DNA of 64,000 nt, taken from assembly GCF_954871325.1 (NCBI RefSeq), contig NC_088775.1:61047561-61111560 (forward strand), given 5' to 3'. Under the pieces are notes generated by a model, which ran no database searches, had not been told where the DNA came from, and saw only the letters and a program-made list of their open reading frames with translations. The position numbers and the translations under genes were made by a program. This document shows positions 48,601 through 60,070 of this stretch, one piece after another (the first letter of the stretch is position 1; each line of letters opens with the position of its first letter). Source of the DNA: Gordionus sp. m RMFG-2023. Its lineage: Eukaryota > Nematomorpha > Gordioida > Chordodea > Parachordodidae.

Positions 48601-50677
48601 GTAATATTAATTCATCTGATTTTGAATTTTCAGAATCAGATGATGATGATGAAATAATAATATCCATACTTATGCTTCTATTAAATTAAAATATAAACAA
48701 TAATATTCAGATTAATAAACTATAATAATGATGTGTTAAAAAAATTGAAATGTGAAAAACAGCTGATTATAAAATATAAAACTTTTTTCTTAATAAATTT
48801 TTCAAATAAATAAAAATAAAAAGTGTTTTTAAATTGAACGAACGTTAAATTCGAACGCGTTCGTCATAAAAAAAGGAACGTTTTTACGTTCAAAGTTCGT
48901 CAAAAATAAAAGGAACGCCGTTCAACATTTTTTTCAAAAACGAACTTCGTTTTGAACACGTTCGTTTACAACACTATATTATATTAGAGCTGATTATTTT
49001 AAACAAGATTTCACAAAATTGATTTTGCTTTATTGCAGTGTTACCTATTAATAATAATTTTATACCAGTGAATCAAATATTTAAATATGAGACATTTGAT
49101 TACAATAAGTTTTAGAAATTCAGATTTATCAGAAATAAAAAATTAGTTATATAAATTCGGATATTATTGTTGATTGCTCTCTAAATAGATACTTGGAGAG
49201 GATATTATCAGATTATGAACTTTTAAAAAATGATCAATAGTAGGAACAATATAATATGAATTACGAAGAACATTGTTAATATAAAAAACCAATGAATAAC
49301 TTAAAAATGATTTAGATAAACGATTAAACCATTCGAATATTAAAGAGCTTAGATTTTATTAAATAAAAATATTTTTAAAATGCATAAATAATTTTGAAAA
49401 CAAGCTTGAAATTTTAACAAATATTATCAAATCATCTGTATAAGCTTTAATATATTAACATTGTTAGCTATTTAATTTGTAAAAAAATACAGTAAAGATA
49501 CTTTTTAATTTTTTCAAATATTATATACACAATAAATATAACTCGTGTAACATTTCTTGAAGTGCCTTAAAACTCGAAAAGGGGAAAAATTAATACAATA
49601 TAAATATTTTGATATATGTTACTTAACTCTTAAAATAAGCCAATTATCTCCAATTTTGAAAAATATATTTTAAAAGCTTCTTATCTAAATATTTTTTTTA
49701 AAATTATTTTAAAGTTTATATCTTTTTCAACCCTTTAAATACCATGTTTCTGTATATTAGACAGTAATATTTGAATCATATCTAGATACTTAACTATTGG
49801 ACTAAAACCAACTTTTTTCGTAAACTTCCTTTAAACCTAGAAATAACGTTAAAAAAATTGACTGTTCATTTAAATTCTATGACCCTTAATCAGATCCTGG
49901 GTAAAAGAAAGAAGTAACATTGAAAACGGATTGATGTGTGTAATTAAAATGATAAAAATATAACTAATAATATTGGAAATAACAGCACGGCTATAAAGCT
50001 TGAAAGCCAATTAAAACACACGGATAAACTACACCCATGAGGTCTTGCTGCTTGTGTAAAAAGTTCGGTGGCTATAAACCAAGCTATTACGCCTATAAAA
50101 AATGAGAATATTTATTTGCATATCAAAAAAAACTTCGTATAAACTTGGTCCTATAGCACAAAATCCTACATAGGTGAATACAAAGAGTATCGCCAGATAT
50201 GATGCCCAAGATTTGTCAGGTTTACTACCCAAAACTAACATGATAGTCAGAAAAATGCTGCTAAACCACATTCCACCTAATCCTGTTAAATAAAGGGTTC
50301 TTCTGCCAGCCCTTTCGATTACTAATGAAGATAGACCGCACAAAAGAAAATAAAGGACTCCTAAACCGATTGTAGCATAGATTGCTGATTGATAAGGGAG
50401 ATCCGCTTTTAAAAAAAGGCTTGTTGAATATGACATGACCTTAAGGAAATACATAATTTTATTATAATAATTTGTAAATATAATATTACAGCACTTATTC
50501 CTGAGAGTTGTTGAGAGATGTGAGTTTCGCTTGCAATAATTAACGGTTTCCTATAAACTTGCTTTTTAATCATATCTGCCCATGTTACCTTGGGTAATCT
50601 TCCTTGATCCTCGTATTCTACTTTCATCTGTTCGATTTCATCATCAATTTCTTTACTATTTCTTAATCGATAAAGAG
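42666..50677 (-). CDS. GLUT-type facilitative hexose transporter (SLC2A), C-terminal half
   Basis: Plasma-membrane sugar carrier of the major facilitator superfamily. Minus-strand exons: 50677-50490, 50439-50145, 50092-49965 and 42902-42666, with GT-AG borders and consistent phases (1 in; 0; 1; 0). Visible signatures: QQLSGISA of TM7 (exon 1 end), YSTSLFLKA, the [12 protein letters not shown] loop between TM8 and TM9, [20 protein letters not shown] of TM10, [20 protein letters not shown] of TM12 and the PETQGRT motif directly after it. The tail ends in a His/Asp-rich [11 protein letters not shown]. Introns are 50, 52 and about 7060 bp; the last is filled with transposons. The N-terminal six helices were not found to the right and may lie outside the window. 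Start codon not seen. Confidence 0.9.
43050..45252. other. Part of the large GLUT intron, with a small TIR element
   Basis: AT-rich, no gene. At 44072-44397 TAGTCCCGATACCTAC and GGTACTCACTA look like imperfect hAT-type ends around ATTCGTAT words (ATACGAATC … AATTCGTAT), but no convincing 8-bp duplication flanks them. GTTACT words at ~44575-44645 resemble those at 52340-52490. Confidence 0.4.
45261..46851. mobile_element. hAT-like element in the GLUT intron
   Basis: The left end CAGAGGCGGACTG and right end CAGTCCGCTACTA are imperfect inverted repeats. The flanks TACCCTTG (45253-45260) and CACCCTTG (46852-46859) form an 8-bp duplication with one mismatch. The interior has no intact frame; possible transposase remnants near 45820-46450 are too decayed to assign. 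A CAGGGTTGGTCACG word at ~46548 may be another nested end. Confidence 0.7.
47459..47690. mobile_element. Foldback MITE with TTA target duplication
   Basis: Two ~95-bp inverted arms start GGCTGTGTCCAAAGTATC and mirror each other almost perfectly around a short loop near 47575. TTA flanks both ends (47456-47458, 47691-47693). A 3-bp TTA duplication suggests a PIF/Harbinger-type origin, which is tentative. A half copy lies at 51676-51769. Confidence 0.75.
47805..48008 (-). pseudogene. hAT transposase C-terminal dimerisation domain
   Basis: A 67-residue frame reads [19 protein letters not shown], then [20 protein letters not shown] and VGNFEK. This is the hATC layout (FP-x-L … IP-S-S-A … E/D-R-V-F-S … A … R-x-x-L-S … N-x-E-K). 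The upstream catalytic region is not open. The position inside the 47290-48976 inverted ends agrees. Confidence 0.75.
48977..49964. other. GLUT intron, AT-rich
   Basis: No element or gene recognised. Confidence 0.4.
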
Positions 50678-52779
50678 CTATATATTAAAAATATATAGAT
50701 ATATAAAATGATATTCAAAATAACTTCGATTACCCTCAAAAAGTAAAAAATAATTTAAAAAAAATATCTACTACTAACATAAAAGAGAATAAGTTTCCTT
50801 AATGAATGACAAAAGAAAAATATAAACGGCAAAAGAATTGACTGCATTTTATCCTTATTACATAAATTAGCAAACTTATTTATTTAAACTCTCAATAAAT
50901 TTGGAGTTTGGTCATGAGAATATCGATATTATTCAAATTTTTGCAAAATTTGGTTAGCTACCTTTTGTAAAATTTAAAAATAAATAATGGATTGTTGAAA
51001 GGTACCTAAAGTTGTGCTGAACCATTTGGTATTTTAAATTTTTTTCGCTTCAATCGTTTTAGCCAAATTGTATTATTTTTTAAAATAAGATAAATTTACT
51101 AAATATTTTCTTAGAAAACTATATTGATTCAAACTGGGAATCGAGCTAGGGATCATATGCGCTTCATTCGGGATGTATACTTCTGAGATTCCATGCCATT
51201 TAAAAGTTGCATTTTTTTTTGTATATATTATAAACCATATATGCCAGAGTTGTCGGGTCTCGTCCCTCACCCCCACCCATCAGCTTTAGGCTCCCGTAAT
51301 TTTTTCCACAACACGCACAGAACTTCTCTACCGAAAATCTCCTAATATCTTAAAAATTCTCCGACATTAAATTTTTTTTTACATTTAATCATAATTAAAT
51401 TATAAATATTAAATTATAAATATTAAATTTAGAAATAGTAGATTTGTTTAATGTTAACTAAAAAGAAATTATCAATAAAAAAATATAGGAACGGTGCTCT
51501 CTTTCTATTAGAAGTTAAATATTTAAATTATAATGATAAATATGTTTTAACCAATAACACGATATACGAGCACGACATTTTTCTTAAACTTTGGAGGGTA
51601 GCAAAAAATGTTTTGTACTAATTTAAATTCAAGTAAAATTAATAAGTATTACTTTTAAATAAAAATTTTCAAAATTCAATTAAAAATGGCTTATATTTTT
51701 TTTTCGCTAGATTCGCACAAATTGCGAGATGCAATTTTTATGCAATTTTTTGATATTTAGGACACAGCCTTATAGATAAGGCAAGACATCTACCCAATAT
51801 TGCTTATTTGATATTTTTTTAGAAAATATGATATTTTATCGCGAAATATTCCTTTTAACAAAAATCGCTTTAATTCTAGATATCCATCATATAATATATT
51901 ATTTAAAATAAAATGCAAAAAAACGCTTTAATAAGCTCTATATAATAAATAAAATACTACTGATTTTGTAAAGTATAATAAAGTAACAACTATAAAAAAA
52001 AGGGGCAAATAAGCCCTATCTCTTCACCCGTCCAAGATCTGCAAACTTTATCCACTAATTTAAAAATGTTAAGCTGGAAACCCTGTATGTAGCTGTGGCA
52101 ATCGAAGCAAAGAAATGCAAAATTAAAATAATATCAAATTGTTCTTTATTTTATTTTGTCTTTTTATAAAAAAATTCAATTTACAACTGTTTTAATGTAA
52201 ATCTTTGGAATATTATTATTTTTGTAAATTAAATTTAATTTTAATTTTTTAGTTGAGAAAAAATACAGAAAAACTTTTAAGTTTTTAGCATAAAATATAA
52301 TATGTAAGAATAGAAATATCATCAAATTTTTATTAATGGTAATAATTAGTGCGTAAATGTTACTTCAAAAAGAAAGTCGTTACTCATTACGTAATTAAAG
52401 AAACGCATTACCGTTACTCGTTACCTTGTGAAAAAAGAACTTAATGGCTATTCAGGAAGTAACACTACTTGTTACTTGAAAACTTAAATATTATATACAA
52501 AACTTCCTATATATATATAATAATATAAATAAAATTATAAAAAATAATATATTATAAGATGAGATCTTTGTCATATTATTATTTAAAACTATTTATTTTT
52601 AAAAATTATTTTGTTTAATATTTATCAAATTTATTAATATTCACCTGATTTTATATATCACGTGTGGAACTCGTGATCTCTTTATCCCAAGAAAGTATAA
52701 AAGGGATTAAATTTTATCATTATCATGACTTTTATGACTTTTTATTTTTTTTAATATATTTTATCAATAAAATTTGGAG
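50678..52779. other. AT-rich sequence upstream of the GLUT exons
   Basis: No earlier GLUT exon recognised. Contains a half copy of the foldback MITE at 51676-51769 (ending GGACACAGCC-TTA); a CAGAGTTGTCGGGTC … CCCACCCATCAG stretch at 51245-51290 that resembles the start of the hAT-like element at 57387; and a GTTACTCGTTACC cluster at 52340-52490. Confidence 0.45.
51676..51769 (-). mobile_element. Half copy of the foldback MITE
   Basis: Matches the right arm of 47459-47690 (AAAAATGGCTTATATTTTTT, TTCGCTAGATT, GGACACAGCC), followed by TTA. The left arm is missing. Confidence 0.7.
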
Positions 52780-53689
52780 TTGAAAATTTATTAATTTTAG
52801 TTTTAGAGTTGTGTTGGTTAATTGTTAGAGTTATAAAATGGCGTTGTACTACTAGTAGAATTTATAGTATATAATTTTCACAATAACGGTAGTTTTTTTT
52901 ATTGTATATAATTATCATAATGATGCCATGACCGAAACTTACGGGGAATGTGATAGCGTTGCATTAATATATATTAAAGCAGTGAATTTTACCTAGAGAT
53001 ATGGGAAAGTTATAGTGTGGTTAGTTTATTGTTGTAAAGGTATTGAAAAAAAAAATATGAAATTTGGGTTTAAAAAAAGTATTGTTGAAATTTTTGAGTT
53101 ATTAATACATAATTATTGAAAATACAGTGTACAAATGTTTTTGAATTAAAATGGAGAGAACGAAATAAATTGAAAGCGCAAAAAGCGAAAGTGAAATACA
53201 ATTGTGGGAGAGATTTATATTAATAGAGAAAAGATAAATATATATTTGTGAAATCAATGACGAGGGATGTAATGAGAGTGGAATTATTGGTTTCGAATTT
53301 AGAAATGAACGTAATATCTTTTTGTGTGATGAATATAAAATAATGAAAATCATCGTGCGAGACAAATATTTAGAAATTTCAAAGATAGTGCGTTGGTGAA
53401 TAAAGAGAACGGTATAATAATGCGCTAAGGTAATTAATTTGTGTAGGAGCCTTATAAATTAAAAGCGAGAATCTTAAATTAACGAGTGTGAAAACTAATG
53501 TAGCGGCGAAAGTGTAGAATAATATTGCGAAATAAAATAGTGTTGAGTATAAATTAAAAAAGAGAAAATGCAAGTGCTGGAAAACATATTTTAATATGTA
53601 GCTGTGTGGCGAAGCTAAAATTTTTTTCAAAATAACAAAGCGATCGAGTTCACAAGAGATAGCAATTTAAAAAAAAAAAAAAGAGGAGT
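52780..53689 (+). other. Purine-rich stretch without recognised gene
   Basis: The + strand is rich in A and G and low in C over ~0.9 kb. Minus-strand frames of 83-87 codons here are a result of that bias and show no domain. It could be a transcribed non-coding or decayed repeat region. Confidence 0.35.
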
Positions 53690-54106
53690 GAGATGAATAC
53701 TAAAGTTCCATGTCAATTCAGCGAAACATTTATCGCGAAACACTTTTTCGCGAAACTTTTATCGCGTGTTTATCGCGAATGGTTTTTATAGTGTAACTTT
53801 TATCGCGAATACATAATAGCGAGTACTATTCCGCGAATGCAATATCGCGAAACAAATATCGCGAATTTTTTAGAGAGAAACCTTTATCGCGAAACCTTTA
53901 ATGCGAATACATTACCGCGAAACTTTTATCGCGAAACATTTTAAGCGAATACATTACCGGGAAATTTTTATCGCGAATCAATAATCGCGAAAATTTTATA
54001 GCGAAATCTTTACCGCGAAACCTTTAAAGCGAATACAATACCGCGAAACTTTAATCGCGAATCAATAATCGCGAAAATATTATAGAGAATTTAATATCGC
54101 GATAAT
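53690..54106 (+). repeat. CGCGAA minisatellite (~14-bp degenerate unit)
   Basis: Some 25 copies of a unit close to TTTATCGCGAAAC, alternating with variants TAGCGAAT, AAGCGAATACATTACCGCGA and AATCAATAATCGCGAAAA. Longer subpatterns repeat, for example GCGAATCAATAATCGCGAAA at ~53974 and again at ~54056. The density of CpG is exceptional for this window. Confidence 0.85.
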
Positions 54107-54459
54107 TGCTAATAATGACTAATTTATTTTGAATCATTTTTTTATAATTATATTATTTGAATAATATTTTTTTAATTCACATAGTTTGTAATTTTCTTTT
54201 AACCTTAAAAAATTTATATAATGATTAATTAACTTAGATCTGGTTTATGAAATTTGTTATTGAAATACACTTTTTCGCTATCCTATCCTTTCCTTCGAAC
54301 TTCTTATTTTATAATAATCGCGCACAAGGAACTCAGCTTTATCAATATATTAATCATTGAGTTTATTAGTTAAATCTTGATATTTATTGGCGAAATTGAT
54401 ATCTGGGTAGCATTCCTATTTATTGTCTGATGACTTAATATTTATAAATTTATCAATCA
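54107..54459. other. AT-rich intergenic sequence
   Basis: Nothing recognised. Confidence 0.4.
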
Positions 54460-54467
54460 ATTTTGGC

Positions 54468-55083
54468 CAGGGTTAGCAAGTCAGTCAAATGACTAGATTT
54501 TGACGGGTCAATTAACGGGAGAATATTTGACCTGGTCAAGTGGTCATATATTCTATAAGATCTGAATATAAAAATATGTTTGAAAAAGAAAAAACGATAT
54601 AAATACATGTGAAATGTGATCACAATGCTTATTGAGTTCCTAATATTAAGGAGAGCATTTTAATCATAGTGAATTTAATGAAGTATGTAATATAATAAAA
54701 GAATTAGGCATACAAGGTGGTGATCAAAATATTTCCAGTTATATCATAAATTTCAGAAATAAAAGCGGCTTGTTTAATAGAAAATCATGGGAATAGCAGT
54801 AACTTCCATAAGAAACAATCAGATTTCAAACTCAAGCAGTGGAATTAGCTTTGACCACCATGGCCATTAAGAGAAGTGACATTACTAACAATTTCTAGAT
54901 CTACTTCTTCTTCAGAAAGAAATTGGTCGATTTGTGTCAATAATCTTACTAAAACAGAAATCGATTGAAGATTTAGACAAAAAGAAAATTGATTAAAAAA
55001 TATTAAAGAAAATGATGATATTCAATATAAAATAATATTTATTTGATTTTAACTATATTTGACCGGTCAAATACACAACCGTG
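54468..55083. mobile_element. Small hAT-like element
   Basis: The left end CAGGGTTAGCAAGTC and right end …TACACAACCGTG form short imperfect inverted repeats, with TTTGACCGGTCAAAT-type words near both ends (TCAAATGACTAGATTTTGACGG; TTTGACCGGTCAAATA). The flanks ATTTTGGC (54460-54467) and GTTTTGGC (55084-55091) are an 8-bp duplication with one mismatch. No intact protein. Confidence 0.65.
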
Positions 55084-55594
55084 GTTTTGGCAGTCACATT
55101 CTTAAACAGTGTAGATGAATAAAGTCTACAACATTATTGTTTAGAATATCAATTTTGAATGGCAATTCAAAAATAAATTACATCTAAGTGAAATAAGGGA
55201 TTTCCCCAATTTAAAATATTTATTAATTTTATTATTTTACGATCTTTATAGATATCTTTTTATCTTTTCTGTTTATTTGAAGGGGGGGGGGGAGGAGGCG
55301 TGATAAAATTTTTAGTATAATAACTCGGCATTAATTTCAATTAATTTGAATATAATATTTTGATATGGGTTCTTATTGAATCTTAAATAATTTTAAAATA
55401 TAATAAAAAAAATAGCTACACTAAAAATTAACAAATAATTAATGACATATTTGATAAATTATAACTATTTTAAAAAAAAAGTATTGCCGAAATTTCAAAA
55501 AAAAATTTTCTCGTCTGGCTGCTGCCATTCCTTTGGTTATAAATTATAAATATTTTCCCCATTCTTTCCTCTTTATTTCGGAGTCTTATAAAAT
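55084..55594. other. Upstream region of the MULE gene
   Basis: AT-rich, with a G9-plus run at ~55285. No terminal inverted repeat of the MULE could be recognised here. The pyrimidine-rich stretch before 55595 may hold its promoter. Confidence 0.4.
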
Positions 55595-57188
55595 ATGTTA
55601 TCAAGCAAAAATAAGGAGATCTTAACCTTTAAAAATTATTTGTTCCGCCTGGATAAAGTAGTCTCAGATACTAATTATTATAGATGTATCAATCAAAATA
55701 TTTTTAAATGTCCCGTACGACTTACAAAAAAAAATGGTAAGATAAAAGATAATAAAGAAATACACAATCATCCAGAAAATCCAATCGAAATGGAAACCAA
55801 GAAAATAATCAATTCAATTAAGAATGAAGCTTTGAATAATACTATGGAAACTCCAAACTTTATTGTGGCGAAACACGTAATACAATTAAGTGATTCTATA
55901 TCAATTGCACTACCATCACCGAATCTTATGAAACGTATAATTCACCGAACGCGGAGTTCAAACAGTTTTGCACCTCCGAATCCTAGCAGCCTTATTGAGC
56001 TGGTAATTCCGCATGAATATTCAATTACAGATAAATATGAGGATTTCATACTTCATGATGATGGTCCGGTAAGATTTTCTATAAATTTTTTGAACAAATA
56101 TAACTAAATCCTTCATTTTTATTGTGATAAGCTGCCCGATAAGAAACACTTTATTATAATTGCTTATTTATTTATCATGTGTGTCAGGTTCCCGACCGTG
56201 TTATCATATTTGGAACAAGAAAAAATTTGGACTTCTTAGCTTCATGCGAACATTGGTTTTCTGATGGTACATTTAAATCGTTGCCACCTTTATTTATGCA
56301 AATTTATACAATTCATGGGATTACATATAATAATGTTTTACCTCTCATATATATATTGACCAATAGAAAGGATTATGAAACTTATAAAAGAATATTTACT
56401 ATTATAGGTGACAACTTAATATCAACTCCAAAAAAAATTATGACGGATTTTGAAATGGCCAGTTTAAAAGCTTTTAATCAAGTGTTTCCCAATTCGCAAC
56501 ACAAATGTTGCTATTTCCATTTTGGCCAATCCTTTTGGCGAAACATTCAAAAATATCCAGAAATATCGCATAAATATAAAACAGATGTAGAATTTAATAT
56601 ACAACTTAGAATGATGGTTTGTTTGGCGTTTGTGCCACCCTTAAATGTAGTTGAAACATTTGAATTACTAATAAACTCCGAATTTTATTCTAATAATCAA
56701 TTGTTACTTCAGCCTCTAATTGAAACTTTTGAAAAAGCTTATATTGGTAAAACGTTTGGAAGAGGCAGACTACCTGCTTTGTTTAATATTGAACTCTGGA
56801 ATTGTTACCAATCAACACTGAACGGGGAAGCGAAAACCAACAACGCGGTTGAAGGGTGGCATAGATGCTTCAGTTCCCTCCTAACAAGTTACCATCCAAA
56901 CATGTGGAAATTTATATCAAGTTATCTATATATCTATTATTTTAAAATGATTTAAAAAGTATAAAGATTTACTAATAAACTATATAATTTTTTCTAGGCT
57001 TAAAAAAACAACAAGGGTTGACAGAGTTAAAAATTGCTCAATATAATTCTGGTGAAACACCCTCTACCCAGAGAAAAAAATATCGAAATCTACATGCGAG
57101 GATAGTAACAATTGTTTCTGACTTCGAAAATCGATCAAGATTAGATTATCTTAAAGGAATCGCTATTAATATAACATTGAATGTTTAA
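55595..57188 (+). CDS. FLYWCH-MULE (Mutator-like) transposase, three exons, apparently intact
   Basis: Cut-and-paste DDE transposase or a domesticated relative. Exons 55595-56068, 56188-56920 and 56998-57188 join through GT-AG introns of 119 and 77 bp into one uninterrupted frame of 465 codons. Residues ~12-62 form a FLYWCH-type zinc finger (C31, C39, H57, H59; KCPVRL, HNHPEN). The MULE catalytic domain follows: D184 in WFSDGTFK, D245 in MTDFE, a CX2H pair (C266, H269) and E380 in TNNAVEGWHR. The C-terminus (SSLKKQQGLTELKIAQYNSG) is typical of the family and is only obtained by splicing at 56921/56998, which supports that intron. All catalytic residues are present. No terminal inverted repeats are obvious nearby. 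Confidence 0.85.
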
Positions 57189-57386
57189 TTTTTTAAATTC
57201 TTATCTACAATAATAAAAATTTTGTTTGTTTTTATATAATAGTCTCAAAATTTTTATATTTTCATTATTTTTTTGTGACAAAAATATAGGATACTTTGGT
57301 ATAAAATTTAGCTGGTTACATAAGACTCATTCATCAAGATACAGATTTTATGAGGGTATTTACAAATTCTTTTATATGTGTGTGAC
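57189..57386. other. 3' flank of the MULE gene
   Basis: AT-rich, no gene. It could contain the transcript end. Confidence 0.4.
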
Positions 57387-57754
57387 CAGGGTTGCCATGC
57401 CTCCCCCCATCAGTGGGAGTCTCCCACAATTTTTTAGTTTACCCACATACATCTCACTCCCACAAAACTCCCACAATTAGAAATCTCCCACAATCTCCCA
57501 CAAAAATCTCCCACAATTTTTTAATTTCTCCCACAATTTTTTTTTTAGCATTTTAATGTTTTTAATATATAAATAATAATTTTGAGAGACAGTATTTGAT
57601 TATTTTTATATTTTTAAAATAAATTTTGAATATTTATTCGAAAAATATGTCTAGTTCTTTTATTTTATTTTTCCGCTAATTTTAAATTCTCCATCCAATC
57701 CAATCCATTCGACATTTTCAAAATTTGAAGTTAGAATAGTATGGGAAACTAGTG

Positions 57755-58375
57755 CTTTTTTTATATTTTTATTTATATATACCATGATAGTTATCTTCTA
57801 GGTGAGATTTAGATTGTTTTGAGGTTAAAGCACTAGTTTCCAATACTGATGTTGTTTTTTGGACAATAAAATGTTATAATTAAATATATAAAAAGAAAAA
57901 TTATTTTCAATATAAATTGCTTATGTACTATTATATATTAAAAAATATATTATTAATATTAGAAGTAATATTTTTAAAAATTAGCAAAGAAAGTGGAACT
58001 CATCTTAGAAAATATTATTATCCTAATCATCTTTAATCTAAGCTTAAAAAATCCTAAATATTATACATATTTTATATTTTTATTTATATATACCATGATA
58101 GTTATCTTCTAGGTGAGATTTAGATTGTTTTGAGGTTAAAGCACTAGTTTCCAATACTGATGTTGTTTTTTGGACAATAAAATGTTATAATTAAATATAT
58201 AAAAAGAAAAATTATTTTCAATATAAACTGCTTATGTACTATTATATATTAAAAAATATATTATTAATATTAGAAGTAATATTTTTAAAAATTAGCAATG
58301 AAAGTGGAACTCATCTTAGAAAATATTATTATTTTAATCATCTTTAATCTAAGCTTAAGATATCCTAAGAGGCCG
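57755..58375 (+). repeat. ~311-bp tandem duplication
   Basis: ACCATGATAGTTATCTTC occurs at 57781 and 58092, and the sequence between repeats with very few differences (for example CTGCTTATG versus TTGCTTATG), so the duplication is recent. No coding content. Confidence 0.88.
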
Positions 58376-59560
58376 AGTTAATGGTTAAACAAAATTATAA
58401 AATGTCATGCCAGGATTTTTATAAATATCTTAATAACGACGGTAAACGTTTAGTTCCATTATTTAAATCTCATATAAAATATAATTAACTATAACTATTT
58501 GACTTTCTATATTTTATAAAATCTTATTTATACATTTGCATAAAATCAAATAAATTTATTTTTTACATTGTAAAATTAATATTTTGAATATTTTGGCAAA
58601 TCATAAAAATAAAGAAGCATTACAATCTCCTCAAACATGACATCATATTAAATCTTATTAATAATTATCCGATAATAGTAATATTCTTACTTTGGTATTT
58701 CTGTAGCATAATTTAGTGAGCCTTTATTAAATTATATTCTTCTGATTGCAACTGCATATTAACAGCATATAGTAGATTTCCTATATGTAAAATTCCTAAA
58801 TATACTTCTGCCATTTATTTTTGAAAATTATTTTCAAATACGACAGCTTTTATAATCTATTTATTTTTTAAAGGTTTGTATTTTAAAATTCTACGATGGC
58901 GCGTATTAGAAGGAACCTGTCAACCAACATTATGCTGACTCAATTCTGTAAATACACTCTGGTTTTTGCCAAATTCACTGAGGAATTATCAGATCAGAAA
59001 GCTACCATGCAATTCATTGGTAATGCCAAATCTGCCATATTTACCATTATATTAGGTTAGCTATGTCTTTGGATATTTCATATCTGGAGAAAATTTTTTT
59101 AATAGTTTTATTAAAATGACATTAATTTTGTTGAAATAGGGGGGGATCAAGGGAAATGTTTTGATATCTCCTTATTAGATGCATCTGTTAGAATTGCATA
59201 TGTTTGCACATCTTTCAAATCGTCAAGAATTGACCTTCTGGATTTATATCCTAAAACATTGTTGATAGCCTTGCTCATTTTGTGTTCTACAAAGTATTCT
59301 ATTCATTTATATTAGTCGTTAAATATTATGGGGAAAGATTCTACCAACATTGAGATGTTGAGTAACTCTCTGAATGTTGTAGTGCATGATAGGTATTTAC
59401 CATTTCCGCAACTGTAGTTGCATCTATATTATTTCTTATTTTTGAAGAATATTTTTGTTTTGAAATAGATGTTGATAGAATGCCCTGTACTGATTTATGC
59501 TTTGAAGATTTTTGATACCTCAAAATATCATATTCCCTTCCCCCATTTATTTTTTTACAT
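58374..59560 (-). pseudogene. hAT transposase relic (left arm of an inverted pair)
   Basis: The minus strand retains, from the right, an N-terminal piece (SSKIRNNIDATTVAEMVNTY, then HALQHSESYSTSQC, 59341-59523), a middle with ARLSTMF and, near 58410, the region after the dimerisation domain. The same gene is seen at 61790-62585 in the opposite orientation and at 62540-63950 in this orientation. Many stops and frame changes. The TDASN block is degraded here but clear in the second copy. Confidence 0.65.
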
Positions 59561-59734
59561 TGTAAAATTACAATTTTTTATAAAATTTTATCTTGTTTAC
59601 ATTCTTTTGTATTTTAAAAAGATCGTTGGTTATTATTTTTAAACAAAATTAATATATTATAATAAATCAATATGTTTTTTTAATAATAAAGATAGTACTC
59701 TAAGAAATTTTGTGTCGTACAGTAATTACCTATT

Positions 59735-60070
59735 TTGAAAAATAGTTGGGTATTTTATTTTGGAAAATAGTTAACTATTTTATTTTGAAAAAGAGTTGGA
59801 TATTTTATTTTGAAAAATAGTTAGGCTATTTTATTTTGAAAAAGAGTTGGATATTTTATTTTGAAAAATAGTTGGCTATTTTATTTTGAAAAATAGTTGG
59901 CTATTTTATTTTGAAAAATAGTTGGCTATTTTATTTTGAAAAATAGTTAACTATTTTATTTTGAAAAATAGTTGGCTATTTTATTTTGAAAAAAAGTTAG
60001 CTATTTTATTTTAAAAAAAGTTAGCTATTTTATTTTGAAAAATAATTACCTATTTTATTTTGGAAAATAG
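59735..60070 (+). repeat. ~25-bp minisatellite
   Basis: About thirteen copies of ATTTTGAAAAATAGTTGGCT plus TATTTT, with variants (GTTAACT, GAGTTGGAT, AAAGTTAGCT). Absent from the mirrored arm at 61368-62585, so it expanded after the arms separated or was lost there. Confidence 0.9.

Larger units (their letters stand above)
47290..48976 (-). mobile_element. Decayed hAT transposon in the GLUT intron
   Basis: The ends TAGTGCTGTAAAC and GTTTACAACACTA are inverted repeats. The flanks TATTATAG (47282-47289) and TATTATAT (48977-48984) are an 8-bp duplication with one mismatch. GAACGCGTTCG-type subterminal words occur at both ends. The minus strand retains the end of a hAT transposase (47805-48008), and a Ser/Asp-rich piece near 48620 may be an N-terminal fragment. 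A foldback MITE is inserted at 47459-47690. Confidence 0.82.

Noticed and set aside
51073-51276. 67-residue minus-strand ORF
   Set aside because: Overlaps a CCCCCACCC / CAGAGTTGTCGGG stretch that resembles a hAT-like end at 57387; no protein family recognised.
52340-52490. Mini hAT element (TAGTGCG … AGTAACACTA with GTTACTC words)
   Set aside because: The ends are only loosely inverted and the flanking 8-mers do not match.
53102-53630. Two minus-strand ORFs of 83-87 codons
   Set aside because: They arise from strong purine bias of the + strand; composition is low-complexity and no domain is visible.
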